Positions 1-10,500 of a stretch of DNA of 64,000 nucleotides are shown here, piece after piece. Within the stretch, counting starts at the first letter, position 1; the number at the start of each line of letters is the position of its first letter. Source of the stretch: Stramonita haemastoma. Its lineage: Eukaryota; Mollusca; Gastropoda; Neogastropoda; Muricidae. The DNA is taken from contig CM060344.1 of NCBI GenBank assembly GCA_030674155.1, positions 22,879,109 to 22,943,108 of the forward strand, in the 5' to 3' direction. The notes under the pieces are model-generated. The model was not told the origin of the DNA. It was given only the letters and a program-made list of their open reading frames with translations, and did not search any database. The position numbers were made by a program, and so were the translations under genes.

Positions 1-480
1 AGACAAGGAGGAGGAGAAAGAAGAAAAGGAGGAGAAGAGGAAAAGGAGAAGAAAGAAGAGGATGAGAAAGAAGAAAAGGAGAGAAAAGGAGAAGAAAGAA
101 GAGGATGAGAAAGAAGAAAAGGAGAAGGAAGAAGAGGATGAGAAAGAAGAAAAGGAGAAGAAAGAAGAGGATGAGAAAGAAGAAAAGGAGAAGAGAGAAG
201 AAAAGGAGAAGAAAGAAGAAAGAGGAGAAGAGAGAAGAAAAGGAGAAGAAAGAAGAAAAGTAGGAGGAGAAAGAAGAAAAGGAGTAAGTGGAGGAGGAGA
301 GAGAAGAAAAGGTGGAGGAGGAGGAGAAGAAAAGAAGAAGAAAGAAGAAAAGGAGGAGAAGAAAGAAGAAAAGAGCAAAAAAGAAAAAGAGGAAGCAGAG
401 AGTAAAAAAAGAAGAAAGACAAAAGAAAGAAAAAGAAAATAAAAACAACGAAAATAACACAACAGCAAAAGAAACAACAT
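1..480 (+). repeat. GA-rich purine tract
   Basis: Almost pure A/G with degenerate GAGAAGAAAGAAGAG units. It reads open as Lys/Glu runs on the plus strand, which follows from base composition and is not evidence of a gene. It is the left edge of the unit 1 purine tract and probably continues beyond the window. Confidence 0.85.
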
Positions 481-840
481 AGAACAAGAAAAAGGGAAAA
501 AAGATGGAAATATCAACAAGAACACAAACCAAAACAAGAACAAAAAAAAAAGAAGAAAGGAAAGAAAATCAAGAGTTGAAGAACACACAAAAGAATAAAT
601 ATAAAAAGGAGAAAACAAACTCAAACTGAAGAAAAGCACACAAAAATAACTGGAGGAAAGGAAAAAGAAAAAGATCACGGCGGGAAAGTAACACTGTGAA
701 AGAAGATGGTTCAAAATGTAGGGATTTTTTTTAAGCCAAAAAGAAAATATACAAAAATGGAGGAAAGTAAAACATTGCAGAAAAGGACTATTCAAACAAA
801 ACTCGGGAACATACGGGTTTGGACAAGAAAAAGAGAGAAC
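481..840. other. A-rich stretch, no gene seen
   Basis: A-rich sequence with less regular composition than its flanks, including a short T run at 723-732. No open frame, splice-like exon or known repeat was recognised. It separates the GA tract from the minisatellite that follows. Confidence 0.5.
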
Positions 841-3735
841 AGACAAGAAAGATGAAAAAAACAGACGCGAAGAAAAGCACAACAGAAAGACGCAGAAGAA
901 AAAGAAAAGAACAATAGACGAAGAAGAAAAAGAAAAGAACAACAGAAAGACACAAGAAGAAAAAGCAAAGAACAACAGAAAGACGAAGGAAAAACAATGA
1001 CAGAAAGACGCAGAAGATTTAGAAAAAAAACAACAACACAAAGATGGAGAAGAAAGAGAACTAGAAAAGAACAACACAAATACGAAGAAGAAAAAGAAAA
1101 AAACAACACAAAGACGAAGAAGAAAAAGAAAGGAACAACACAAGACGAAGAGAAAGAAAAGAACAACACAAAGACGCAAACGAAAAAAAACAAAAACAGA
1201 AAGGTACAGAAAAAGGATTCTTTAAAAACACAGGATGCAGGAGAGTAAGAAAAAACACAAAGATGCAGAAGAAAAAAATTAACAACGGAACGACGCAAAA
1301 GAAAAAACAACAAGAGGGAAAACCAACAAAGCAAAAAGGACAAAAAGGAAAAGACAAAAACAGAAAGACAGAGAAGAAAAAGAAACGAAAAACAGAAAGA
1401 CACAAAAAAAAAAAAAATAAAATAAAGATGATGAAAAAAAACAAAACAACAAACAGGAAGACTCAGAAGAAAAAGAAAATCAAAACCAACATCAGAAGGA
1501 TGAGAAGAAACACAGAAAGATGCAGAAGAAAAAGATTCCTTTTAAAACTAAAAGGACGCAGAAAAAAAAGGAAAAAACAGAAAAGGCAGAAGAAAAAACA
1601 ACAACAGAAAGACGCAGAAGAAAAAGAAAAACAACACAAAGACGCAGAAGAAAACAACAAAAAAAGACGCAGAAGAGAAAGAAAGAACAACTGAATGACG
1701 CAGAAGAAAAAAAAAGAACAGAAAGACGCAGAAAAAAAAAGACAGGAAAGAGCAGAAGAAAAAACAACAACGAAAGACGGAGAAGAAAAAACAAGCACGG
1801 AAAGATGCAGAAGAAAAACAACAAGCAAATACGCAGAAGAAAAAACAAGCACGAAAGATGCAGAAGAAAAAACAACAGCGGAAAGACGCAGAAGAGAGAA
1901 AAACAACGAAGACGCAGAGAAAAACGGAATATGAGAAGAAAACACAAGACGAAGAAAAAAAGGAAATACAAGAAAAACAAAGAAAGACGCAAGAAAAAAA
2001 ACAGAAACGCAGAAAAACAAAAACGGAAGAGAAGAAAAGGAAGCAAAGACGTACAAGAAAAAAAACAACCAGAAAGCGCAGATGAAAAAAAATGAACAAT
2101 GGAAAGCCGTGAAAGAAAAACCAACAGAAAGCCGGAGAAGAAAAAGAAAAGGACAATAGAAAGACGCAGAGAAAAAAAAAGGACAATAGAAAGCGAGAGA
2201 AGAAAAAGAAAAGGACAATAGAAAGACGCAGAATGAAAAAGAAAAAACAAAAAAGATGCAGAAGGGAAAAAATAACGGAAAAGCTCAGAAGAAAAACAAC
2301 CACGGAAAGACGCGGACGAAAAAACATCAGAAAAAACGCAGAAGAAAACAAAAGCAGAAAAAGACGCAGAAGAAAAGGAAGACGAACAAGGACGTGAAAA
2401 AAAACAACGAAGATACGCGAAGAAAAAACATACAGAGAGAAGAGACGACAGATAAAAAGACGAAAGAAAAAAACACAAAGACAGAAGAACAATAAGAGTT
2501 AACAGAAAAAGAAGCAGAAGAAAAAACAAAACAGAAAGATGCAGAAGAAAAACAAAAACAGAAAAAGACACAGAAGAAAAGGAAGAACAACGGAAAGATG
2601 TAGATGAAAAAACAAAAACATCAACAGAAAGACGCAGAAGAAAAAGAAATTAACAACAGAAAGACACAGGGGAGAATAAAACAGAAAGACACAAAAGGGA
2701 AAAAATAACTACGGAAGAAAACATCAGAAGACGCAGAAGAAAAAGACGCAGAAAGAAAGAAAAAGAGAGAACAATAAAAAGACGGAGGAGAAAAAGAACA
2801 GAACAGAAAGATGCAGAAGGAAAAAAAAACAACGGAAAGACACAGAAGAAAAAGCAGCAGCGAAAATTTGCAGAAGAAAAAACAGAAACAGGTAGAAGAA
2901 AACACAGAAAAAGACGCAGAAAAAAAGGAAGAAGAGCAGAAAGACGCAGAAGAAAAAACAACCACAGAAAGACGCAGAATAAAAAAGAAAAGAACAACAG
3001 AATGATACAGAAGAAAAAGAAAAAACAGAAAGATACAGAAGGGAAAAAAATATCAAAGGAAAGACGCAAAGAAAAAAAAAACCGGAAAGACTCAGAAGAA
3101 AAATAACAACGGAAAGAGGCAGAAGAAAAAACAACAACAAACAGACAGAAAAACAAAAAAAAGACGCAGAGAGAAAAAAACAAAAAAAAATGCAGAAGAA
3201 AAATCGAAAAAGACGCAGAAGAAAAGGAAAAACAGCAGAAAGACGTAGAAGAAAAAATAACAGAAAGACGCTGAAGAAAAAAATATAAACAACGGAAAAA
3301 ACCAACGGAAATACGCAGAAGAAATACAACAACGGAAAGACGCAGAAGAAAAAACAACGGAAGACGAAGAAGAAAAAAACCACGGAAAGACGCGAAGAAA
3401 AAACAACGGAAAGACGAGAAGAAAAAACTAACTCACGAAGACAAGACGAAGAAAGAAGAAAAACAAAAATAGAAAAGCACAAAAAAGAAACAATCAGAAA
3501 AAGACGCAGAAGAAAAAAAAGAACAACAGAAAGACGCAGAAGAAAGAAAAACAACAAAAACCAGAAAAAAAGACACAGAAAACGCAGAAGAAAAGAAAAG
3601 AACAACAGAAAGACGCAAGAAGAAAAAGAAAAGAACAACAGAAAGACGCAAAGAAAAAGAAAAGAACAACAGAAAGACGCAGAAGAAAAAGAAAAGAACA
3701 ACAGAAAGACGCAGAAGAAAAACACAAAGACAACA
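840..3735 (+). repeat. Degenerate purine minisatellite (GACGCAGAAGAAAAA units)
   Basis: Repeated AACAACAGAAAGACGCAGAA-type units recur irregularly for nearly 2.9 kb, mostly about 24-33 bp apart with A-run length changes. Minus-strand frames look like very long Phe/Ser/Leu proteins only because the strand is pyrimidine-rich. Homogenisation is imperfect, so it is an old or slippage-driven array. It lies inside the unit 1 purine tract that ends at the splice-donor-like junction at 4,393. Confidence 0.8.
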
Positions 3736-4393
3736 ATAACGAAAAAGGAGGAGAACAACCAAAAAACAACAATACGACAAGAAGAAGAACAACAACAAGA
3801 GGAACAAGAACACGAAGAAGAAAAACAAGATGAATAAAGAACAGAAAAGACAAAAACACCACCAACAACAAGAACAATAACAAAAACAACAAGAACAACA
3901 GCAACAGGAATAAGGAGAACAACAAAAACAAGAACAAAACATTACAAAAAGAACAACGAGAACAACAGCAAGAAAAAGAACAACAGAGCAACCTATAAAC
4001 AACAACAGCAACAAGAATTAAAAAAGAGAAAAAGATGAAGAAGAAAAACAAAAAACAACAAAACAGGAAGGAGAAGAATTGTGAAGAAGAACAAAAAGAA
4101 GGAGAAGAAGAAGAATTGTGAAGAAGAAAACAAGAACAAGAATGGCTAGAACAAGAATGACAAGAAAAGAACAAGAACAGCAAAAAAAAACAAAACAGAA
4201 CGAACAACAACAAGACCAACAAGAAATTCATTAACGACAAGAACCGTAAGAACAAAAACAACAGAAACAAAGAGAAGAAAAGAAAGATGAAAAAGGCAGA
4301 TGAAAACAACCTTTCACAAATCCGGAGCAGGAGGAGAAAGAGGAGGAGGAATTGGAGGAGGAGGAGGACAGGCAGGACAAGAACAAGTAGAAC
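3736..4393 (+). repeat. AAC/AAG-rich tract, 3' end of the unit 1 purine exon
   Basis: AACAACAAGAACAAG-type sequence with GAAGAATTGTGAAGAAG motifs, changing near 4,325 to GAG repeats. Just before the end the frame reads Glu-rich, then D-R-Q-D-K-N-K, a stop, and N-M-L. The corresponding ends at 13,149 and 28,850 read E-D-R-S-D-K-K-Q-N-M-L and N-E-Y-R-K-E-K-M-L. The shared frame suggests a once-coding exon end; the in-frame stop suggests this copy is broken. Confidence 0.45.
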
Positions 4394-4445
4394 ATGCTGG
4401 TGAGTTAAACGTCTTCATGTAGATGGCTGTGAGTGTGTTTGCATA
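4380..4445 (+). promoter_or_regulatory. Conserved splice-donor junction, copy 1
   Basis: ATGCTG is followed directly by GTGAGTTAA, a consensus-like 5' splice site, then by a conserved stretch CTTCATGTAGATGGCTGTGA. The same junction recurs at 13,149 and, more diverged, at 28,850, each time at the end of a purine tract. If not spliced, the frame would add Val-Ser and stop at TAA. Donor use is inferred. Confidence 0.55.
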
Positions 4446-4640
4446 TACATACGTGCACGCATGGGCGCGTGTGTGCTCGTATGTGTGTGTGAGTGTGTGT
4501 ATGTGTGTGCGTGAATATGGATGAGGTGTGTGTGTGTTTAAGTGTGTCTGTGTCAGTGTCTATGTGTGTAACTGCTAAATTGTATAGTTTGCTGTTTCTT
4601 TGTATCTGTCTGTTTCCGTTTATGTGTATCTCATTCTCTG
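4430..4640 (+). repeat. GT-rich intron-like microsatellite
   Basis: Imperfect (GT)n with TCTGTGTC interruptions between the donor at 4,394 and exon-like block a. Unit 3 has the same arrangement from 13,195. Confidence 0.8.
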
Positions 4641-4658
4641 TGTGTGTGCCCTCCACAG

Positions 4659-4785
4659 AAGACAACATCGTGCAAGACTACAGCCTGCTGCACACCATAG
4701 AAAAGAAGACCCTGGAAGACTGTTCCCGTCCTAGGTACTTCAATGCCTGAGGATGCGGCACGAGCAAGTGGAAGCGCCCAATGAG
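4659..4785 (+). CDS. Exon-like block a, unit 2
   Basis: A 127-bp block preceded by CTCCACAG and followed by GTATGT, matching acceptor and donor rules. The unit 3 copy (14,088-14,214) has the same length. Two frames are partly open: the first gives E-D-N-I-V-Q-D-Y-S-L-L; the second, over the conserved core, gives T-V-P-V-L-G-T-S-M-P-E-D-A-A-R-A-S-G and then stops in the last full codon before the donor. No protein family is recognised. The core is nearly identical in blocks b and c while the introns have diverged, which points to selection or gene conversion. It may be a decayed exon or part of a non-coding RNA. Confidence 0.45.
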
Positions 4786-5301
4786 GTATGTTTACATTGT
4801 CATCTGTAGTTATTTTTGGGGGTTCACAAGTTAATTTTCTAAGTGTTTTAAGAACATGTGTACTTTCTTACACATTAAAGAATTAGGGAGACTTTAAAAG
4901 TCTCTTGTGAGTGAGCAGGTTGAGTAAATAGGTTTTCTTTCTTTCTCTCCTAAAATCTTGACTAACTATCTGCCTACTCTGGCTTTAGAAGATTTGTTCT
5001 CCTTCCATGGAGAGTACAGGTCATGTTAAGAGTTTTTTCATTGATTAAAACATTTTGAAAATATCTAACAGCGTCAGATTTTCATATCAACATTGGTGCT
5101 TTGCTTGCATCTGTACCGTGCAAAATTATTGGACCTTGCTATGTTTTTTAAATGTTTCTTTTACCAGAATAGTGCTTTTTAATATCTAGAAAGTATGGCT
5201 ATGTGTTCAGTTCGAACAAGGATGCAAGTGTGTGAGTAGGGGTGTTTATGGATATTTAAATCTAAGTCTGTATATGTTTATGTAACTGTTGCTATGTTTA
5301 G
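4786..5301 (+). other. Intron-like spacer a-b, unit 2
   Basis: AT-rich sequence without a gene. It contains GGCTTTAGAAGATTTGTTCT and CAACATTGGTGCTTTGCTTG, two motifs that recur after block c (6,850 and 6,930) and in unit 3, so the spacers are also homologous, but far less alike than the exon-like cores. Confidence 0.5.
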
Positions 5302-5483
5302 TTGATTACATCCTGCAAGACATCGTAAGAGACTACACCCTGCAAGACGACACCCTGCAAGACTACACCCTGCAGGACTACACCCTGCTGGACACCATAG
5401 AAAAGAAGACCCTGGAAGACTTCCCGTCCTAGGTACTTCAATGCCTGAGGATGCGGCACGAGCAAGTGGAAGCACCCAAAAAG
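5302..5483 (+). CDS. Exon-like block b, unit 2, with 15-bp repeats
   Basis: Bounded by GCTATGTTTAG and AAAAAG|GTAATA. The first half holds about five 15-bp units (TACACCCTGCAAGAC type), read as a pentapeptide close to Leu-Gln-Asp-Tyr-Thr, followed by L-L-D-T-I-E-K-K-T-L-E-D as in block a. The second half is the conserved core (V-L-G-T-S-M-P-E-D-A-A-R-A-S-G-S-T-Q-K). The two halves are in different frames here. This is the only one of six core copies whose last codon before the donor is not a stop. Function unknown. Confidence 0.45.
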
Positions 5484-5634
5484 GTAATACCAGTGCTATC
5501 TGTTGTTCTTGGGTGTTTTACATCTTAACATTAACAGTCCTCAAGAATATGCACTGGACTTCACACATCCTACTCAACACTCGCTGAAACTGTAAGCACA
5601 CTGGCTGTAAGTAAGAAGTTTGCATATAAAAGAA

Positions 5635-5922
5635 AAAGGTGTCTCATAACCTATGTGGTCGTAGGGGAGCTACGCGTCAGAGACCTCAGCTTCTTTAGGG
5701 GCCAGCATATTAAGGGCGGCGCCCATCTCTCCCTCGCTGCTTAACCTTCTCTCACCCTTAAAAAGGCAGGCACTCATTTACAGTTGGGTGGACTCGGAGA
5801 TTGTACTAAGGCCAAGGCAAGCAAACAGTCACCCATCCACTTGGCAACCAGGCTCCATGCTGCTTAACCTTAGCTGGGGAAAAGCGAGTGCTCAGACCAC
5901 TGAGCTATCCCGTCCCCATCCA
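5635..5922 (-). mobile_element. Chimeric tRNA/5S rRNA-headed SINE, copy 1
   Basis: On the minus strand it begins GGGGACGGGATAGCTCAGTG, a tRNA-like head with a box A motif. At 5,875-5,826 it continues AGCTAAGGTTAAGCAG, then GCCTGGTTGCC, then TGGATGGGTGACTG. These match in order the internal control part of eukaryotic 5S rRNA (AGCTAAGCAGG, GCCTGGTTAGT, TGGATGGGAGACCG, from memory). A second copy sits at the same place in unit 3, so insertion preceded the unit duplication. The boundary at 5,635 is approximate. Confidence 0.7.
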
Positions 5923-6189
5923 GTTTGCAGATATGGCCTTTTATCAAGTGCCTAGCGATATACTAATATAGGCAGCTATACTCTGGTTTCAGAGGATTTT
6001 TTTCTTCTTTACAAAGAGGACCACTTAAGCTAAACTCCATGGCCACAAAAGTTATCATCATTTCTATTATTTTTATTATTTTCATCATCTCTAATATGTT
6101 CACTATTATTATAACTTAAACAGCATTGGTTTGGATATGTGCTTTTACATAATTTGTACAACATTATTGTTTGTTTGTCTGTCTGGTGT
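5923..6189. other. AT-rich spacer, no gene seen
   Basis: AT-rich intron-like sequence with ATT-type triplets at 6,055-6,115. Homologous to 15,335-15,610 in unit 3, where the triplet run has grown to an ATC array. Confidence 0.5.
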
Positions 6190-6234
6190 CTTCCTCTCTC
6201 TCTCTGTCTCTGTCTCTGTCTCTGTCTCTCTCTA

Positions 6235-6310
<76 letters not shown>

Positions 6311-6363
6311 CTCTTTCTGTCTGTCTGCCTCTGTGTGTCCCTCTCTCTGTCTCTGTCTGTTGC

Positions 6364-6412
<49 letters not shown>

Positions 6413-6416
6413 GCAG
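6190..6416 (+). repeat. (CT)n and (TCTG)n microsatellite before block c
   Basis: CT dinucleotides grade into TCTG tetranucleotides, forming a very long pyrimidine tract just upstream of the acceptor at 6,456. The same order occurs before block c of unit 3. Confidence 0.9.
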
Positions 6417-6456
6417 GTATTTGATTTTGAAATATATATCTCAATTTTTTGTGTAG

Positions 6457-6541
6457 GTTTATTCTGCTGTGGGGACTGTTCCCGTCCTAGGTACTTCAAT
6501 GCCTGAGGATGCAGCACGAGCAAGTGAAAACCTGAAATAAG
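6457..6541 (+). CDS. Exon-like block c, unit 2
   Basis: An 85-bp block after TTTTTTGTGTAG and before GTACTG. It is open from its first base: V-Y-S-A-V-G, then the core T-V-P-V-L-G-T-S-M-P-E-D-A-A-R-A-S-E-N-L-K, with TAA as the last full codon. The unit 3 copy has the same length and one residue change in the tail. It carries the shared core but not the T-I-E-K-K segment of a and b. No family recognised. Confidence 0.45.
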
Positions 6542-6925
6542 GTACTGTGTGGTGTTGTTGGTTTTGCAGCTGATTTAGTCTTTATCTATTCCATTATTTC
6601 CAGGAGAGTTGAATAAGCAGTTCTGTACTTTGTTTTACATATAGTGCCTATGTGCATACAGTTTAGTAAATTTGTTCATCTGTTCTCACTGGCACACAGT
6701 GTCCTAATCCTCCGAAAGGCAGAACGTGTTTTAACATGTGTGCAAGATGTTCTGTTGCGTTCCCACACACAGCCATTAAAAGTCTTATCCATTGGACTTA
6801 TTTTGAGTGTTCTGAAAAATGTGCTCCATGAATAGGCACCTGCACTTTGGCTTCAGAAGACTTGTTCTGCTTTCATGCCAGATTCCATTTCATGCTAAAA
6901 TTTTGTTGAGGATGAAACAATTGTC
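6542..6925 (+). other. Intron-like spacer after block c, unit 2
   Basis: AT-rich, with no supported gene. At 6,650-6,760 there is a diverged stretch resembling the middle of the tRNA-type SINE on the minus strand (CATCTGTTCTCACTGGCACA, then a GCAAGATGTTCTG motif). Unit 3 has the same at 16,160-16,300. Confidence 0.4.
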
Positions 6926-7068
6926 TATCAGCATTGGTGCTTTGCTGACATCAATAACTGAGACAATCTCAACACTTGTATATCAGCATTGGTGCTTTGC
7001 TGACATCAATAACGAGACAATCTCAACACTTGTATATCAGCATTGGTGCTTTGCTAACATCAAAAAAC
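6926..7068 (+). repeat. ~54-bp tandem repeat, unit 2 (about 3 copies)
   Basis: TATCAGCATTGGTGCTTTGC begins copies at 6,926, 6,981 and 7,035, each followed by a GACAATCTCAACACTTG segment. Unit 3 has two copies at 16,443 and 16,498. Single diverged versions follow block a in both units, so the array grew from an intron motif already present. Confidence 0.8.
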
Positions 7069-7374
7069 CGCTAGTGCCTTGGGCCATGTATGTTACTGAT
7101 AGGTTTCTTTTACAAGAATAAACATTGTTTCGTGTATACAGAGAGGATCAGTATGTTCTGAGTGTGAACTAGAAATGAATGCTAAAACAACCTTTCCTTT
7201 TTTTAAGTAAAACGGGATGACAGACTAGTTTATGGCCTTCGTTGTCGGCTGAGCTAGAAATGACATGGACTGAGTTAGGCATCTTTGTGTTGCACCATTA
7301 ATTTCATATGCTAAGTAATGATATGATCAGTAAACATGGACTTGCAAATTTATAATTTTGCTTTTATTTTACAG
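7069..7374 (+). other. Intron-like spacer before the unit 2 purine exon
   Basis: AT-rich, ending in TTGCTTTTATTTTACAG, a good polypyrimidine tract and acceptor. Closely matches 16,550-16,974, apart from a ~100-bp (GT)n insertion in unit 3. Confidence 0.5.
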
Positions 7375-7839
7375 CACAACAGAACCAAGACTCTACAGAA
7401 CAGAGCATGGAAAACAGAGAAAGGAAGAAAGGACAGAGGACAAAGCAGCAACGAAGAAACAGACGACGCCCAAAGTAGACAGAACGGGAAAAACCCAAAG
7501 ATTTTTAAGACTAGTATGTTCACAATGAACAAAAGAGAAAAAATACAGCAACAAGAACAACAACAACACCGACAACAAGGACAAAAAAACAACAACAATA
7601 ACAGCAAGAGAAACAAGGAAATCATCAAGACCAAGAAGAACAAGAACAATATCAACAACAAGAAGAACAACAAGAAGAAAAATAACAAAGAGAAAAAAAA
7701 ACAACAACAGGAAAAAAAGGAAGCCCGAACAACAACAAGAACAATGACAACAACAAGAATAACAATAACAAGATCAACAGCAAAATGCAAAAGAAACAGT
7801 TTCGTAATGGAGGAGGTGGTGGTGAGGAGGAGGAGGTAG
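7375..7839 (+). CDS. Start of the charged purine-rich exon, unit 2
   Basis: Starts right after the acceptor ACAG (7,371-7,374). The frame runs H-N-R-T-K-T-L-Q-N-R-A-W-K-T-E-K through an acidic/basic segment (N-E-E-T-D-D-A) to long Gln/Asn/Lys runs, stopping at 7,839. Copies at 16,975 and 19,176 keep the T-K-T...W...E-K and E-T-x-D-D signatures despite indels, which argues for a coding ancestor. A low-complexity, highly charged product is all that can be said; homology search would be dominated by composition. Confidence 0.4.
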   Translation, partial: HNRTKTLQNRAWKTEKGRKDRGQSSNEETDDAQSRQNGKNPKIFKTSMFTMNKREKIQQQEQQQHRQQGQKNNNNNSKRNKEIIKTKKNKNNINNKKNNKKKNNKEKKKQQQEKKEARTTTRTMTTTRITITRSTAKCKRNSFVMEEVVVRRRR

Positions 7840-8045
7840 TGGTGGTGGAGGAGGAGGTGGTTGAGGAGGAGGAGGAGGTAGTGGTGGTGAGGACCAGGAG
7901 GAGGTGGTGAGGAGCAGGAGGAGGTGGTGGGGAGGAGGTGGTGAGGGGAGGTGGTGGGGAGGAGGTGGTGAGGAGGAGGTGGAGAGGAGGGGTGGAGAGG
8001 AGGAGGTGGTGGTGAGAAGGAGGAGGAGGTGGGGAGGAGGAGGAG
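7800..8045 (+). repeat. GGTGGT/GGAGGA tract, unit 2
   Basis: Guanine-rich GAGGAGGTGGTGAGGAGGAG repeats with many GG runs, a candidate for G-quadruplex structure on the plus strand. Equivalent to 17,420-17,865 in unit 3, where it is longer. Both end at the same SINE. Confidence 0.85.
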
Positions 8046-8300
8046 GTCCCCGTGTGTATTCGTTTTGTCAAATTTGTCATCCATTCCCCGGCACTCACGG
8101 CCTACTCTTCCGAAAAGTGGAACGAGATTTGACGTGTGTGCAGGATGTTCTGCGTGCGTTTGCAATAGGACTTCGGTTTATAGTCTCATTTGAAGGACTT
8201 TAGGGGAGTGGAGTCAGCACTGATGTTAACTGCAGGCGAAAAATCCTCTTAAACGAGATCGAATGCGGGTCAACAGATCCCGAGTGCATCACTTGACCAC
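8046..8300 (-). mobile_element. tRNA-type SINE, minus strand
   Basis: Matches the window's main SINE family. On the minus strand the tRNA-like head (right) leads to a GAGTTAACATCAGTGCTGAC-type middle, then AAACCGAGGCC, AGAACATCTTGCGCACACGT and a tail toward 8,046. The copy is diverged, and the terminal AATAAAT tail is missing. It is flanked by the same sequences as the SINE at 17,866, so it predates the unit duplication. Confidence 0.8.
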
Positions 8301-9385
8301 TCTGATGAAGGAAAGGAGGAGGAGAGTGGAAGAGGAGGAGGAAGGGAGGAAGTGGGAAGGAGAGGAGGAGGAGAGTGGGAGAAGGAGGAGGAGGAGAGGG
8401 AGGAGAGTGGGTAGAGGAGAGGAGGAGGAGAGTGGGAAGAGGAGGAGGAGAGGGAGAGAGTGGGTGAGGAGAGGAGGAGGAGAGTGGGAAGAGGAGGAGG
8501 AGAGGGAGGGAGTGGGTAGAGGAGAGGAGGAGGAGAGTGGAAAGGAGGAGGAGAGGGAGGAGAGTGGGTAGAGGAGAGGAGGAGGAGAGTGGGAAGAGGA
8601 GGAGGAGAGTGGGAAGAGGAGGAGAGGGGGGGAGAGTGGGAAGAGGAGGAGGAGAGGGAGGAGAGTGGGTAGAGGGGAGGAAGAGGAGAGTGGGAAGAGG
8701 AGGAGAGTGGGTAGAGGAGAGGGAGGAGGAGGAGAGTGGGGAAAAGGAGGAGGAGAGGGAGGAGAGTAGGTAGAGGAGAGGAAGGAGGAGGAGGAGAGTG
8801 GGAAGAGGAGGAGGAGAGTAGGTAGAGGAGAGAAGGAGGAGAGGAGAGTGGGAAGAGGGGGAGGAAGTGGAAGAGGAGGAGGAGAGTGGGAAGAGGAGAG
8901 GAAGGAGGAGAAGGAGATGGGAAGAGGAGGGAGGAGGGGGAAAGAGAGGAGAGTGGGAGAGGAGGAGGAGAGTGGGAAGAGGAGGGGGGAGAGTGGAAGA
9001 GGAGAGGAGGAGGAGAGTGGGAAGAGGAGGAAGGAGATTGGGAAGAGGAAGAGGAGGAGGAGAGTGGGAAGAGGAGGGGGAGAGTGGGAAGAGGGAAGGA
9101 GAGGAAGGAGAGGAGGAGAGTGGGAAGAGGGGGGGAGAGTGGGAAGAGGAAGGAGGAGGAGAGTGGGAAGAGGAGGAGGAGAGTGGGAAGAGGAAAGAGA
9201 GGAGGAGAGGAGAGGGGGGAGGAAGAGAGTGGGAAAGAGGAGGAGAGAGGAGAGGGGAGGAAGAGGAGAGGGAGGAGGAGGAGAGGGAGAGGAGGGAGAG
9301 GGGAAGAGGAAAGAGGAGGAGGGGGAGAGTGGGAAGATGAGAGGAGAGGGAGGAGAGAGGAAGGAAGATGAGGAAAAGTATAAAA
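8301..9385 (+). repeat. GAGAGTGGGAAGAGGAGGAG minisatellite
   Basis: Over 1 kb of GGAGGAGGAGAGTGGGAAGAG and GGAGGAGAGTGGGTAGAGGA variants in irregular alternation. All plus-strand frames are open Gly/Glu/Arg; minus-strand frames are open Ser/Leu/Pro. It starts exactly at the tRNA-end of the SINE (TGATGAAGGAAAGG), as in unit 3 at 18,125. Confidence 0.85.
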
Positions 9386-9394
9386 AAAAAAAAA

Positions 9395-10500
9395 AATTTA
9401 AATGGTGGAGGGGAACAGAAGAAACCAGAAAATAAAGACACAGCACAGAACAGCAGAAGAAGGAACAAACGACGACAAAAAAGAAACGGAAAACAACAAA
9501 GAAGAAGAGGAAGAAGAAAAACAACAACAATACAAGAACAAGAAGAATTGCGAAGAACAAGAAGAGGAATTGCGAAGAATTGTGAAGACAAGAATTGAAA
9601 GAAGAATTGCGAAGAGGAAGAAGAAGAGGAGAAAAAGAAGAGGAGAAGGAGAAGAAGAAGAGGAGGAGGAGGAAGAGAAGATGAAGAAAAGAAGAAGAAG
9701 AGCAACAACAACAGCAAGAAAACCAAGAAGACCATGAAAAAGGAACAAAAAGAGGAGGAGAACAATGATGAAGACAAAGAAAGAAAAACGAAAACAAAAA
9801 CCCTTTAATTATAAAGAAAAACAAAGACAATGTCGACCAACAAGGAAAGACCAACATCAAAAACAGAAAAAAGAGAGGAAGAAGAAGAAACTGTGCAGAC
9901 AAGACTGTAGTTGCTGATAAAGTGACGACAACAAAGGAGGAGGAAAAGTTATAAAAATAAAAAAAAGAAAGAAAAAAGAAAGAAGAATTGGTGGAGGGGG
10001 AACAGAAGAAGCCAGAAACAAAGACACAGGACAGAGCAACAGAGGACGGAACAAACGCGACAAAAAAGAAACGGAAACAACAAAGAAGAAGAAGAAACAC
10101 AACAACAAGAACAACAACAACAAGACCAAGAAGAATTGCGAAGAACAAGAAGAGGAATTGCGAAGAAGAATTGTGAAAAACAAGAATTGGCGAAGAACAA
10201 GGGGAAAAAAGAAGAAGAAAAAGGGAAAAAAGAGCAACAAAAACCAAGAAGACATGAAGAAGAACTCCCCCAAAAAGAGAACAAAGAAGAAGAAAAAACT
10301 TAATAATAAAAAGAAAAAACAAAAAAACCGTTAACTTTGAAGAAAAACACAGCAATGTCGACCAACAAGAAAAAAAACATCAGAAACAAAAAAAAGAGAG
10401 GAAGAAGAAGAAACTGAGCAGACGAGATTGTAGTTGATGATGAAAATGACGACTAAAAGGAAAAGTTGGCAACACTGATGAAGAAAAGAAAGACATCAAA
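9395..10500 (+). repeat. ~560-580-bp tandem duplication in the purine tract
   Basis: GGTGGAGGGGAACAGAAGAA at 9,403 recurs with small changes at 9,987. AATGTCGACCAACAAG at 9,830 recurs at 10,355. AAACTGTGCAGACAAGACTG at 9,889 recurs as AAACTGAGCAGACGAGATTG near 10,411. Each half contains GAAGAATTGCGAAGAACAAG motifs. Despite low complexity, the order of these rare motifs shows a true duplication. Confidence 0.7.

Noticed and set aside
788..4309. Minus-strand frames of 200-360 codons rich in Phe, Ser and Leu
   Set aside because: They lie opposite a purine tract; composition alone removes stops. No domain, start context or non-repetitive segment.
4700..4790. Hammerhead ribozyme in the conserved core
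   Set aside because: CCTGAGGATG looked suggestive, but the CTGATGA and GAAA core elements are absent on both strands.
8200..10355. Minus-strand frames of 525 and 688 codons
   Set aside because: Ser/Leu/Pro/Phe strings from the GAGAGTGGGAA minisatellite and a SINE; several overlapping frames are open at once.
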